Source: Phorcus lineatus (lineage: Eukaryota; Mollusca; Gastropoda; Trochida; Trochidae). Taken from it: a stretch of 64,000 nt of DNA. The stretch's first letter is position 1. Every line of letters begins with the position of its first letter. The notes under the pieces are model-generated. The model was not told where the DNA came from. It saw only the letters and a program-made list of their open reading frames with translations, and made no database searches. The position numbers and the translations under genes were made by a program. This document shows, in pieces, positions 24,301 to 38,400 of the stretch. The stretch spans positions 23,136,622-23,200,621 of the forward strand of contig OV121093.1 of the NCBI GenBank assembly GCA_921293015.1, in the 5' to 3' direction.

Positions 24301-27300
24301 TGACAGAGCTCGAGTTGTGCAAGAACGGAATGGACTGGACTCTCTGAAAACTCTCCTGTGCGTATCAAGAACAAGATAAATTGAGAAGGGATATAAATTG
24401 ACTGATAAGGGGATTGAACTGATTGAACACGAAATAAACGGCAATGTTTTCAATCTGCGTGGTATTGTCAGAGAATGGGGTAAATACGAAATGCACGTCC
24501 TGAGAACTGTCCTTAAACGTATTTGCATGTTAGGGTGGAAACCTATACACTAAAATCACCCTTTTATAGGCCGCTTTATAGTATAATTTGGTCGCAGTAG
24601 AACTTATTAAGAGCTTCTCTGATTATGTAACTCACGTGATACATGTAGTTTATGTATAGATAATGAAAGTGATGACATTTAGTTTAATGGAAAATAATTA
24701 AATTTCAAAGAATTAAAGTGAAACTAGGACTATATTAAGAATCCGAAATTTTCCTGTTCGTCATGAACTGACTTTAGACATCTGAAAAGAACAACAGCCT
24801 TCAGTGGTTCAGTTTCAGACTTACTATATCATAATATTTCCTACGGTTTTCGTTGTTCCAGGAGGGCCACCACTATTTGTTTAATTTTCATTCGCCGATG
24901 TTGCAACGTCCATATGCGATCTAAAAATAATTTCAGTGTTAAGAACTACCTTACGTCATTCCTAATAAGAACATGTCCAAGCGACCATTTTGTTTCTAAT
25001 GTATTTGCGTTAGCCTAGAGGCTGACTGGTTTAGTCCTTCTGATATTAAGTCATTAAAAATTGTAACTTCGAGCTCAAACAAGATATATTTGGAATGACA
25101 AGAAATGTTGTGCAGGTTCTTTTAGAAAAAAAAGATCCCCTTCTGTCTATCACATCGAAGAATGATAACATTTTCAAGGTATCTTTTTTAATAATTCGAA
25201 TTTCATGTTATTGTGATATTTTTTAAGTCTTCAGGAAAACGCATCTACGGGTAAATGTGTTCCGATCGTATTTTGAATTTATTCAACAGTATATTATAAG
25301 TTAAATAAATCTTTTTTTCAATTTTGAGATAACATACTTTAGCCTATAATTTGTAAGAGTTAAAATATATGTGATCGGGCAAGAAAAGCAAAGTAAACTA
25401 TTAAAAAATCAAGAATAAAGTTCAATGTTACAGCAATGGACATATTCTTTTATTGAAATGGTGATATGAAGGTTTCATCGTTATCTGAAATTAACCCTGA
25501 AATCGACACTGGTTACTCAAAGAGAAGAAGGAATCGTTCATGGACAAGTCATTCGTCACGGTTCCACAAGGGAAAAGAGTTTGCATAGAGACTTCGGTGA
25601 CTAACTGCTTTTACCAAGACCAACACAAATGAAAGTATTATAGAGAAATATCAGGCATCACTCTAGAAAGGTCGATATTGATTTTCGGAAGGGTGACCCC
25701 GTTTGAAACTGATACGTCTTCAGGTGTTGACATAGTCTGGTGATTTGCACAATACGTGACACGTACAATCAGCCAACAAAGAATGGTCTTTTGAGAAGTT
25801 GCCTTAAAGTGACCACTAAAGTCATTAACAGCTATTCTGATAGCCAATCTTCAGAGGTAACAATCACAGTTTACTGTTTACAAGATATTTTGATATCTTA
25901 TTTTATCTGCACTAACACCCAATTATAACATTGTGTCAATGTAGAGACCGTGATCATATAATGGAGAAAAGCAAATGAAAACTATTTTCTTGACAACACC
26001 AAAACACTTCACTCTTATAAGTAAAAGTTATTCAGATTAAACCAATACAGCGGCTAAAGCTGAAAACATATGCTTCGATACTTTCTACCTGAATACTGGA
26101 AGTTCTTCCGAAATGCCCCTAACTACATTCCAGATGAAACTGTAAATGATGTTTCACTATTAAGCCAAATTTGACATCCACAAGACAAGAAGGTTTGATC
26201 CATCTTTCAAAATATTTTATTTCGATCAAATTTTCTCTACAAAATTCAATCACTCATGTCATTTAAAATGTTAGCAAAACCCCCCATAGGCTGTCATATT
26301 TTAATGTCATTATTTCTATTTTTGAAACTTAAAGCAGAACTGATAGTAAAAATATAACTAAGAATTAGTAATACGTGACGCCTGTCAGTTTCAAGCTAGT
26401 GTTATGCCCAAAAGCAAAATCAATTTTTCATACAACTTAACAAATTCAGTTAATAATAAGAATATCGAGGACACACTGCTGCGAAAAAGAATTACGGTCT
26501 AATCAGTGTGAATTAAAGAAAGAAATGAATTCGCTATACTAGGTTGACTAGTACATACGTAAATGTCAATATTCTTTTAATTACAAAGAAACAGGAGAAC
26601 TTATTGTATACTTTTTTGGCAGAGAAATATGCCAATGTACCTTGAAAATGTTTGGTAGAACTGAACTGGCTTTAACTGTAAAATTATGCAGGCTGTAAAA
26701 GCAATCATAATCTTTTATTGTAATTTCAAAAATAACTACAAAAACAACTATGTGAATTTTTTTAGTTTTGAAATGAAATATCTACCAATCTTCATAATGT
26801 ATCTTTTTTCATGTTTATTAAATTAATATGTATTTCTCAGTTTGTTGAAATATGTTGCAAGCAATGACTAAAGCAATTAGTACAAATGTTTATATTTTCA
26901 GGTTTTGCCAATGGTTCCGAGTTAAGAAAGGCATATAACTTAATAACTCGTTTAAGTGATTGTTGTAAAGAGTTTAAGACATTTGTTCCAGTTGTTTGTT
27001 TGCACTGGCAGTATTGGCAGTATTGTCAATACTTGTAGTCAAATAACTGTTCAATGGCTTAATACATGACAAAACAACGACAACGTTAACAAGGTTATCC
27101 AACGAGGCGTTTGTTACATGTAGTTTAGCGGTGTCAGGGCGTTGTCCGTTGATAGACAATGTCACACGGCTGGATAAATGGGATGTCTTCTGCATGTATT
27201 GTTACGCATTATGGTCAACACAAGTTCCATCGCCAAATATCTTCCCCACTCATTAGGCCACCATACGTAAATGTACGGATTTGCTGATCGCAATCGCTTA

Positions 27301-30300
27301 TCCTTCATCAACACGTCATTTCTGTCAAGACAAAACCTGCTGTCTATGAGCAACATTGTCAATAATTCATCTGGTGACGTCATTCTTAGCCAATTTCAAT
27401 TTAAATCGCTGTTAAGAAGAGTCAGATATGCTTCGCTGTAGTCTCAATGTTTTGGATTTATAAGCTATCCCAGTACCGTCGTTGCTGTTGACGTTGACGT
27501 CACAAAACGTTTCCTAAATTAAACTGCCCTGATCTGGCAATCATCAACAGCTGTAATCACAAGTAATCGACCAATCCTTGGTCTGTCTGGTATTGCCTAT
27601 CGTTCTTACTCAAAGTATTTGGCAATGACGTTGTTCTTAGATCCTTTTTGGGAAATTTTGAGTCGTATTTGGTATAACTAAAGATAAATCCATCAGACTG
27701 AATCTTAATTGTTTTTTACTTGTTAATCATTATGTTATTATTACTATCATTATTCTTCCATCCTGCAGCCATTTTTTTAATATCTGACTGAATGCACTTT
27801 TGAAGAAGCGTTACTTTTTCAATATTGCACTAGAGAGTTCGAACCCGCACGTTGTGAAGCTTAGGAATTTACAAGTTTATCTTGAAATCTTAATACTTTA
27901 TTCACAATGACTTTGGAAATTTTCTATATGTCAATATATCTCATACTTCAAGAGAAGATGACTCAATGACCTACCCGTAAAATGTCATGACTCAAACATA
28001 AGAGTAAGGCAAGGCTGTTCAGTAATAAAATCCCTCGCGAACAGTTATAACTGGTAACGAAGAATGGTGGAATTTGCAATTCGTTTCGTTTTCTAGCGTA
28101 CTTACAACGTCGGAACTAACAGACAACAAATCATACAACCTTGTATGATTCTTTTATAGAAAGGCAAAATAATACAACTAGAATATTATCCCTTTGTTTA
28201 ATCATGTTGCTGGTTATTGAAATGCAGACCGATACGTGCAATTTCTCATTTCTTTTTTAGATATACTAAAGGATTCTTAACATAAAGCAGCCTAGTACAA
28301 CACAGTGTTTAGCTGGTAAATCAGACATTATGTAATGTACGTAAACGGGCACTACATGAAATTGTTGCACTAGTTGGTTAAGCTTATGTACTTAACTGGC
28401 AATCTTTTTTCCTATTTAGTGTTAAATCAGGAAAAAAGGAATTTCCTATGTTACGTTAATGTTACGTCATACGTTTACTTCTTTTGACCTTTTTTGTTGA
28501 AAGGATGTGTTTTTTCCTACGTACCATGGCACAGTATGGTTATTCCCTTCATGTTTGGGATAACATTTAGTGATGTATACCTTATTTTGAGCACTAGTTT
28601 ATTGGTCTGTCAAATGAGCAGACTATGTCTATAATTAATATAGGGTTTAACATAAACCCCAAATTCTGCATTACTTTCAGATTCCGTTGGTGACTAGTAC
28701 AACAGCTTGTAGAACTTCCTGGTTATATCGATATTATCTGACATCAATGTTCAAATATTCATTCATTCATATGTTGTTGCCTGAATCGGAGCGATGACTC
28801 CCGATAGGCACAGAACTTGCTCTGGTTGCAAATGTCAACTATCTCACAAACTTTAATAGGTGCCCTGATTTTAGGTCGCAGAAGAACTTACACAAGTAGA
28901 CAGCCATTTACTTAAAATGAATTTTGGCATGTGTTATTAATATTTGATACCTATTGAATAGTGTTTGATTGTGTTTCGAAAGGACTTTTCTGCAGCAAAG
29001 AGACGAATTTGCCATCTTTGTATTTCTGGATCACCTGTTGGCCTTTGTTTAGGTGAGGAGCACATTGTCCTGAGAGGCACTTTAGGGTGACAGATGATGG
29101 AAGACAGCAGCAATAGCTTAAGTCATGGTCCTAATCAATTTACCCTCCATACATCAGCCTGACAGAAGAGGTGATAGTCGTCGACACGTGATAGTGCAAT
29201 TCATTGTGGAGGTGAAACAATTAATTCATTTTGTTTATTTTGTTAAAAAGGTCAAGAAAGAACTCTTCTACAATTTGTCAAATTTTGATAACCCTTTTCA
29301 TTGTGTAAACATTAAAGCATATCCGAAATTCTAAATATTTGTGACACGCTCGTGCGTATAATACGCACATTAATTATTTTAGAAAATAGGTTCAAGTTTC
29401 GTAAAAAGGTATATCCAATTGAATTTGAAGAATATTGTCTAGAAACATAAAGAAACGTTATTTTGCACACAAACTACACCATGTTCATGGACTTTGAACA
29501 TGTTGCTATCAACATTTCAGTTATCTAAGGACCAACGGTTCAATCCTGTTTAACTTGAAAAATATCAGCCCAGAGTCTCATCAGCGAGTGGTGAAAAACA
29601 GATGTTAAAATTGTCCATAAAGTTGTTGAATAATTTAGATAGTAGAATGTTTCAGTTAATGTTGTGGGCACGGTCTTAGGTTAATGTGATAGGTTTCTCT
29701 AGATATGCCTCTAGATTTTAAAAGGGGCTCAAATATCCTCTGCATCAGTTATTCGTAATTGGAGTTTACATTATTCAGTTTAAAACGCTGTGTATGTAAT
29801 GAAAAAAAGTTTGTTATCTTTTGATTCAATCATAGGTAAAAACGACATTCAATAACTTATTGATTTTAATCTGAATTGTTCCAGCCTGCCAGTTTTTTTT
29901 TATTCTAGAATTTGTGCTGATGATTTATGGATTGATTAACTAACGACAGTCAAAAATAACTTTAGGTTTCTACACCTTTCGAAATTCTGTCAAGAAGACC
30001 ATACGATTAACAAAACTACCACACAAGACAAAGCCAAGGTTAGAAAAAGGAGGGTGGTATCCTGTTTTGAATCTTGTACTTTGATCTTGTGTAGAAACAT
30101 GCACCCTGGAGATATGTTCAACTTGTATAAGTTTATTATGAGTATCAATATAATTAATTATTACAATAAAACAATGAAACTTTAACATAATGAAGACAAT
30201 TCAAGGGCAAGTCACAATCCTAATACTCTTTGATTCCTAGTCAGACATTGAAATAAAGTCAGAACAAATTGCTTACCAGACTTAAGTAGTAATTCAATAT

Positions 30301-31704
30301 AAAAGTTAAACAGTTGATTGACAACAAAGCTTTATATCTCGACACGAAAAGTGGCGATATGAGATGAGCTAAACAACAATACTTAATTTTCTTTTTTTTT
30401 CCTTACCAATTTTTCACTTAAAAAGCTTAATTTGTTCTCTGTTTTGTATTTACTTAACTCAAGGATTTCTCTGTGAACAAATTCGTTTTGATGACCCGAA
30501 ATAAGACCACAAAATTAAAGGCTGTAAATGTATTTTATTACATTACAGATTACATTGTTTGGTCGCCTTAGGAGCATTGTAGGAACAAAATGTAAATGGA
30601 TCTTTAAAATCTTACAAAGGATTACAGGTCTAATGTCACTGTTTTTATTTCTATGTGTATTCTACCTTAATGATTTTAAGTTTGTATGTGTACATTCAAA
30701 TAAGTTCACTATTGAATAGAAATAGAATATAAAACAATTGTCAGTATACACAATGCAACTTTCTGTTTAAGAAGAAGTATAGTGCACAGGATATGATTAC
30801 TATGCACTTTTGTCAAGTGTATATATCTTCTCATGAATAAAACAAAACAACAATTGGTCATAACTACAAAATGATATTGTTCAACTTATTTTGGCGATTC
30901 TGATTGGAGGAGGGCTCTAAAACCCATTCAACCTTGAACTTCCTTGGAACATTAAGATTTTCCCGCTGGCGTAGCTATTTGGATCACGGAAACAACCCTC
31001 GGCATAAGGATAAAATGGATAATGTGTTACTGCTTAATGAATTCAAACACAAATTAATAAAATAAGTTCATGTAAGTTTGAAAATTTCTATCAGTTTGAA
31101 GGCGCAGGGATACAATAATCGGTAACATTGGGAAGTGCTTATAGGCTCACACTGTATTTTTAAATTTCAAAGCACACTTGACCATTAATTATCATCGTGT
31201 AATATTCTTTATCATACAATGGATAATAATGGTACAATAAAGCTATCGGATAAACCTGGTATCGAAATCTTGTAAACAAATTAGTTAAAAGAAGATAACG
31301 TCATGGCGAGTTTGAAGTGTGTTTACTATACGGGTGAATATGCCTAAACAATCTAGCAGGGTAGATGTAGATCTAATAATATATCTATATAAACAATATG
31401 GTCATTTCCTCGTCGATATTCGAGTACTTTTCAACACTTACCTTGTGTTGTTTGAGGAGTTTTTCACACTCCTATTCTATTTGGCGTATTCCAAAGCTTG
31501 TTATTTCATCTAAGCTTTTTTTCACAGTCAAAGAGTTCAATGAATTTATTTGGAATTTGGAGTTTCTCTTTGCTTGGAAAATGTCTGCCGTTCCCTTTGT
31601 CCGAATAGCTTCATTGTAAGCTTGCCTTCGGCTGTTTAGCTGTCTCTTCCATAATTTTATGATTGACTGCTTCTTTTGGGACGCCGCCTGAGTAACTTCT
31701 TTTT

Positions 31705-31706
<2 letters not shown>
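21366..31706. other. Long AT-rich stretch without a supported gene
   Basis: Two short regions stand out. At 21783-22030 a patch richer in G, C and CpG carries protein-like open frames on both strands. At 28965-29130 a minus-strand frame contains VIQKYKDGKFVSLLQKSPF. At 23811-23852 a 42-bp minus-strand segment has textbook-like splice flanks. None could be assigned to a family, so none is called as a gene. No rRNA, tRNA or clear repeat was seen. Confidence 0.4.

Positions 31707-31773
<67 letters not shown>
31707..31773 (+). repeat. (TA)n microsatellite, about 67 bp
   Basis: Uninterrupted alternating TA. The Ile-Tyr frame on the minus strand across it is an artefact. Confidence 0.98.
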
Positions 31774-31775
<2 letters not shown>

Positions 31776-32186
31776 TTAATGGGCAATTTTTGAAAAACAT
31801 CTTTTGAGGATACGCCATTGGATTAAATATTTGTAAATGTGCTTTCATATGGATTCACAGTTTTTCATTAACAGAAAATTAAGTGTTTTCATGGACGGAT
31901 AAGGTTTCCTTGACATAAACAGTCTTTTGCCTTCTGTAGTAACCTTTATATTTTACATTTGGTTAACTAAATGGCGTTCGTAACTGGACAGGGTAAATTA
32001 TTCCATGAGAAAATAACACCTGGTAAAAAGGAGGGAGTATTAAAGAATATGTCTGAGTTTTATAATTAAATGTGTGATTAAAAAATATACCACTGTCTTT
32101 GAATTTAATTATGCTCCCATTTTTGAAAACCAAACACATATTATGTGTATTAAATTTGAAACATAATATAATAAATACGTCACATA

Positions 32187-32365
32187 CACTGGACAAAATA
32201 GAGTAGTTTAATGAGGTTTCATGAGAAGGAAATGCCGAATTTCAGCTACAGTATACGAGAGGAAACTGGCAGTTTCCTATAATTTCAGGCAGAGTATACG
32301 CCTAGTTTCCAAACGAAGGATACTCTTGGAAATTATATTAAACTATATGAAACTAGAGGAAATTA
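32187..32365 (+). mobile_element. Small CACTG-starting element, plus orientation
   Basis: Starts with CACTG and shares with the minus-strand copy at 39775-39955 a GGTTTC(A/C)T block near the start and a closing AACTAGAGGAAA block. The interior has repeated GGAAACT and TAGTTTCC-type motifs that pair with one another. CACTG is the start of Chapaev-type terminal repeats, but the superfamily assignment is only a guess. It has no coding capacity. Confidence 0.5.
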
Positions 32366-33450
32366 TTGAAAATTCTTAAAAACATTCTTTACTTCTACAA
32401 AAACAATATGCAAAAGGTATTACTGATTTACAACTTCAAAGATAGGTAATTTGACGTTAATATCATGAGTTTGAATGGCATTGTCAAACATTTTCATCAC
32501 AATTACTAGTGCAAGTATGACAAAAGAACAAAATTCAAAGGTTAAATGTAGAACAACAGAAGTCTTAACTTATTCAAACTCGTGGCAGGAAAGGGGGAAC
32601 TTTGGAAAATTTTAGATAAGTAGTGAATCTGACTCCACACTATCATAAAGCATTGATGTTGCAGATTAAACGAAATATGATTATTGACTTGACAAATCAA
32701 AATGTGTATATAAAATATATTTCAAGTTGGCCGAGTTATATATTATTTTGGATTTATTATACAATTAGATCTTCAAAAAACCGTCTTATCAAATGTTTTG
32801 TCAGCTGTCACTGACATGAGCGTCAAAATTAGTATTTAGACATCTATTTGACATGACTTGCAAAAACTGTTACATCAGTCAGTCCAATAGTTTACAAAAG
32901 TATAAATATTGGATACAAATCCATGTGTTGATTCCGCTTAACATAACAAAATGATGATTGAAACGTTGCAACTTGTTTATGTATGATCATTGAATATAAA
33001 ACTATTACAGTCACAACATGTTTACAAAAAGGAATATGTAGAAGGTAAACAAATAATAATAATAAATTTAAACTTATATGCACTAATAACACGTAATATA
33101 ATATTCTTTCTTAACACTAATCAAATATGACTTATCATTACCTGCATTTTTCTTTGGGAATAATCTTTCAAAGTAGCCTTTCTTACACACATTATATCTG
33201 ACAATATACAAACTACATGCAAATTGAATAAAGACATTTGTTGAATATCACTTTAATTCAATACCAGTTCTGTATTTTGCACCAAGTGATTCTTGTTAAC
33301 AGTCATTGCATCCATATTACTCCTGCATTAAAAAACAAGTATACTTTATCCTTATTTACACTGTTTAAAAAAAGATTATTTCAATAATTTCCTTTACTAA
33401 TATCCTTTTCTGCTTTCTGCGCATAGAATAGCCCATACAATATACATTTT
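32366..33450. other. Intergenic or intronic, nothing recognised
   Basis: AT-rich, with chance-length open frames only. Confidence 0.5.
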
Positions 33451-33600
33451 GTTAATCGGACTAGCCGGCAATCAATGATGCCTCTTTGATCTCAAATTGG
33501 TAATTAACTGGACGCAATTAGTGTGGATGGTGGAGCAGGAGGGAGTGGGGGGGGGGGGGGGGGGGGAAGGGTTTCATTCATTAGGCAGAAGCGTCTGACG
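33451..33600 (+). repeat. Dispersed repeat with poly-G, copy 1
   Basis: Aligns with 34465-34602 in the same orientation. Shared blocks are CTAGCC(G)ACAATCAA, GATG(C/T)CTCT, TGATCTCAA, GGAGGGAGT-like and GC(G/A)TCTGAC-like. An uninterrupted run of 20 G (33547-33566) has grown inside the copy where the sister copy has only GAGAGGGAGT. The run is a candidate G-quadruplex and a likely site of length error. Confidence 0.65.
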
Positions 33601-34464
33601 GGATGCTTTTATTGTTATTCAGCGGTCTGTGAGACACAGAAATTATTCCCGCTATGCCCATGTCTATTTTCCCTGTAATATCGGATTATAACATGTGACC
33701 CTTATTGGTTTAATCAAGAATGCGATTTTCATTGTGAAGTCGAATGAGAACTATAATATAGATATAGCCAATGAAACAAGTTTACAATTTATTTAACAAG
33801 CTTAGTATGTTTAGCAATTCGTTATTTTATTAACAACATTCATTTCGGAGGTCAATTTATCAGACATAAAACCACAAGCACATCATACTTGAACCAAACG
33901 GTTAAATTGAAATGTCCAAAAACATATTTATTTGTTATTTGTTAACCTCAATCGACGATGATGACGCTTCTCCTGAACAGTGTTTGGAACAATATATTCA
34001 CAGATGATAGGTTTGTAAAAGTAACAAATTGTTTACTAACGTATATCAATTCTTTTAAATATTTAGTGAAATGAGGGACTTATTATTTTCCTGAGTCACC
34101 TTCGGATTATTAAATGATATCAAATGTATGAAAACTTTCATTAAAAATACTTAAACTCTACGATGTGCTAACAGTAAACTAAGTTCATGTTTGGATCATT
34201 CAACAACAGATTTCATAACATTTTCAAAGATATTTTATATTTCTTTTAATAAATCATCATTCCTTTTTCCTTCCGCTGTCGCATCCCATGGTTATTGGTG
34301 ACTGTCAGACATTCATAAAGGTTTCATCACATTTGAAAGGGTCTTATATATATAATCTAATATTACAGCTTACCTTTTCGTTGAGGTCTTACCGATAAGC
34401 TTTCCAGGTCTCTGTTTGAACTGTGAGAAAGCAGGTGCACATTTATGCTCCATGGTAATTAACA
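33601..34464. other. Intergenic or intronic, nothing recognised
   Basis: AT-rich spacer between the two copies of the poly-G-bearing repeat. No exon or RNA gene was seen. Confidence 0.5.
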
Positions 34465-34602
34465 GTTCGTTAACTAGTCTAGCCGACAATCAAGGATGTC
34501 TCTCTGATCTCAACTTGACAATAAACTTGTTGGGCAGGATACGGGTGCGTGTGAGAGGGAGTCACCAATAGAAGTGACAGGCGCTAAGCAGACGCGCCTG
34601 AC
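34465..34602 (+). repeat. Dispersed repeat with poly-G family, copy 2
   Basis: Sister of 33451-33600, about 1 kb apart and in direct orientation, without the G-run expansion. Confidence 0.65.
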
Positions 34603-34910
34603 ACACAAAAATTAACGAGATTAAAATCAGAAGTTAAATATACAAAAGAGCATCTTTTCCCCACCATAGTATGCCAATGATTTCATTAAAAATGAAGAAC
34701 GTTGTGAGAATGAAAGTATTAATTAGTCTGTATACTGTTCCACCTTAAGAAACTGATGTTACCAAGTCACTCTAGGAATCAATATTGAATAATCGTGAAT
34801 ATTAATAAGGTAACTTATTTCAATGAATGTGTTCATTCAAAAATTAATGCATCGGGTCATTACATTACATTGTTTCGTCCTTACAATTCAAATATAAGAA
34901 ATGAAGTTTA

Positions 34911-35480
34911 CAGATTCAGATTTGTTTATTCAGTATTTCAGGCCTAAAGGCCTATAGTACAAGTACAATTGAAGTATTAAGTGGTACATGTGGCGGTGAC
35001 ATTTCTTACAAGGAATACATGTTTTAAATAGATTGCGAGAGATTTAATAACATCAGTATATTTAGAATTTAGCAGATGGGACAAAAGTTGTTTATCTCTA
35101 ACTGGTAGTGATACAAAAGATAAATATCTGCTTCTTAAATGGGAATACATTGAACATACAAACAATACATGAAATTCATCTTCAATATTGCCCGAGTTAC
35201 AATTTCTGCAAAAACTTATCTTATTATCTATCAATACACCATTTTTTTGTCGTAGGGAATTGATTCTAAAATCATGTAAACTAATTCTAAATTTACATAG
35301 TGCCCGTCTTAAAGATTTATCTTCTAAATTCATTATATAAAACTCGGGTTCTAACAAAGATTTATGACAGGAGTAGTGTTCTAGATACCTTGAATTATTA
35401 ATTGACATGGACCATTCCTGGTAGCAAATATCTTGAAGAAGTTTACATTTACTAAGAATGTTCAATTGTCTCTTGTATCG
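34911..35480 (-). pseudogene. 5'-truncated non-LTR retrotransposon, C-terminal end and tail
   Basis: The minus-strand frame 35465-34977 (162 codons) is the C-terminus of a CR1/Jockey-type ORF2. It contains LRRALCKFRISLHDFRI, then the Cys/His motif FCRNCNSG...DEFHVLFVC. The same motif closes the frames near 11700 (CPLCN...DEIHF...C) and 50110 (CPFCKN...ELHFMFLC). Downstream come the hairpin AGGCC-TTTA-GGCCT (34941-34952 core), AATAAA (34925-34930 on the minus strand) and a two-unit ATCTGA-like tail. The RT domain itself is missing, so this is a typical 5'-truncated insertion. The remaining frame is intact, which suggests it is younger than the copy at 11.4-14.1 kb. The 5' boundary near 35480 is approximate. 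Confidence 0.85.
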
Positions 35481-38400
35481 GACTTACATCAAATTAAAAC
35501 TCATTGCACGCAAATAATTCATTTCGTTGAATACATAGGATTTTTTCCCTTGCTATCTGATTATATTTATTTCAATGATATATGCATTGAATACATAACT
35601 GGAAAGGTATTAATATAACACTTCTATATCAATCGATAGTCAGTTTGTTGAATAAAAATAAGTTTGCATCAAATCATATCAAAGATCATTCTAAGGCAAC
35701 AATATTAGCTTGCTTGCTTGAGTTAAGAGTTTGAAAATATCAGGCAGTATTTTTTCTTTTAGTAATAATAATGATTAAAGTCAATCGGAAAGCGACAGTT
35801 CTTACAGACAACAAGTCCTACCTTCATTCAGACATTGAGACGCCAAGGTAATTAGTTTACGACAATTGACTTTTCGGTGCTTTATGGTCACCTAATCAAA
35901 GGAGATATGCCAATTAGTGTCAGCGACCAATCTGTATGCATCTCAACCTGTTTAGTGCCAGAGCCCATCACCACTGCCGATTTATATAATCGGCGCTGTT
36001 CATTTTGCTTGAGGAGGCCCGTGTAAAAATCACAACACAATATACTACAACTCCACCCCCCCCTTCTCCCTCCCCTCTCAACTCCCTTAACTTAGGCACA
36101 CCAAACATTCCAAATTTCTAATAATTTAAAAAAGTATTCCCCCCAGCTTTTAGACCAGGCTTCCAAAAATACCCCCCACTTTTTTATCAAAACTTTAGGC
36201 TCTTTTATAAAGGCTGCGGCCCGAGCGTGACATCAGCTATCGCTTGAAAGCGCTCGTAAAACTCTCAACTTAAGTAAGTAAGATTTTGCTTTACCAAGAG
36301 ATCGGAAATATTCGGTGAAATTTTGATTATTTACATCCCTTTGGTTATTTAACTCCTTTTCTAAATTGACTTTCCCATTCACATAAAGATTAACATAACA
36401 ACGTCAGCAAAATTACCTCATTGTGTAAGCAGTTAAGAAATGACACAGATTATTCGATTTGGTTTAAACATTTATTGTTTCATAAATTGAACAGAAAACA
36501 ACGTCTTTGTAATCAAATGCAAGAGCGATATCAACATTATCATAAAGTTGTAGGGGATGCCTAATGACTGGCTGATGCTTAAAGTTAATTGATATGAGTT
36601 GTGCTTTGGAACGATGTTACTTTTACTTATTAACTGGTGTAAAAAGTTTATTCTTTGTAAATAGTAACTGCAAATTGAATTATTTATTGAACATTACAAC
36701 ATATTCTGCGAAAACCAATAAATAAATTATCAAGTATAAAATTCCACAATGTTATCCACAGTGTGTTCCTTTTGTCTAAAAGAGTGGGGAATATGGAAAG
36801 GAAGAAGTATGTAGTATATATTTCATTTAAATGTAGATGCCAATAAGAAAAAATAATATGTGTGATCTACAGAGAAGCATATAATCAAAATCTTTATAGC
36901 AACAACCTGAGAAAGACGTTTGTAAAACTGTCCCGGTATTTAACTTTTCCTGTTGTTTGACGATGAAGATTTGAGGATTAAGGTTAACGAGCCCACTCAT
37001 GATAATAGTTATGAAAACAATTAAACGTATTAAAATCCTTCACTCACTTTGAATATCATCGTGACCACATGCTGTTTTGATGTGTACCGTATACCACTGT
37101 TCGCTAGTTTTGCTCCAAGAAATAATACAAAGATGAAAGCTGTCTTCTACGCCTCAGATAGGTCAGGTAAGAGTAATTATATATCAATCTTCAGTGCTCT
37201 TTTGGCCTCTATTTGTTTATGCCATGTTTCAAAATTTAATCTAAAAAAATGTCATGTGACATGCTTTTTTCTAAATATAGACATATTTCTGGCAACCTAT
37301 TCCCATGATATCGTATAACATGAAATATATCTTCTATCTATATTTTGGACAATAATAAGTAAGGGATATTTAACTTTTGATAAGTATTTTATCAGTATGT
37401 AAATAATTGAAATTATCATAATTCATGTTATAAACAATTACATTTGAATCACATCCCTAACTTTATTATCTAATTTATTATGCATTGTTATTTTGAATAG
37501 GAAAATGTGTTGCTAATTAAGATTTTCATTAGGCACCAAACTTTGACAGATGATTATAGAAGCGGTAGATATTATCTATGAATTGTTATTATGGAATCAT
37601 TGTCGCTATACATATCAATTTCTTATAGGTAGTGAGTTCAATGCTAGCCGTGAAAGACACATTTCAAGCACAAGTTAAGAAGCGTCCGTAGTAAGAAATT
37701 TTGATTTTCTGTAGATAGATTTTGATAGATTTGAGTCTAAACACAGAGCACAATTATCTTTAAAATTCTACATTAATCCCTTCTTACTGATTGTTATGAA
37801 ATAGTGCTTTAATTTGCTTTAAATACAGAAGAAGAAAATTAGTTTATTGAAGTGTCACACTTTGCATTTAGACATATATTATACAATTATACACTGTCTG
37901 TGATATCTTATCTAGATTCCAGATAGATATCAATTTTTACTAGCAAAAATAGTAATTGATTGATCTTTGAATCTCTTGCGTCTTACAATGAAAGCAACAT
38001 TTGTCATTACAGTCAAAACCCTTTGAAGTTTCACCGAAGGTAACTTACGTTGTTTTAATGGATTAAAACGTTTGGTTATAATACAGAAATGAATATATAC
38101 AAATTTTCGCTCACCCTGACTGAAGGCACTGACTACTCACTGATTGACTTTTCGATTTTAACTCACCAATTACCTATATTGTTCGCAAGATGCAGTTGGC
38201 CAGTATAATCCCCTGGTCTGTTAGTCTGTTAGGAATCTGTACAAGATTCAGAAAAAGTGAAATATACTTAGGTATACATTTTCAATATAACTGTCACCTT
38301 GTTTCTTTGCCTCATTACTTGATTATTTTAAGGGTGATTATTGCTTGTATTTATTACGCGTAAACGATAAACTGTTTACATCTAAACTTTGTTCGTTGTT

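Noticed and set aside
27830-27850. GGGTTCGAAC on the minus strand, tRNA T-loop-like
   Set aside because: The flanking bases do not form a T-stem, and no acceptor stem or anticodon arm is visible.
19620-29716. Possible repeat pair GTGATAGGTTTC near 19706 and 29686
   Set aside because: Strong similarity covers only about 25 bp, and the spacing of the next shared block (CACGGTC) differs greatly.
31657-31848. 63-codon minus frame with Ile-Tyr repeats
   Set aside because: Translation of the (TA)n microsatellite.
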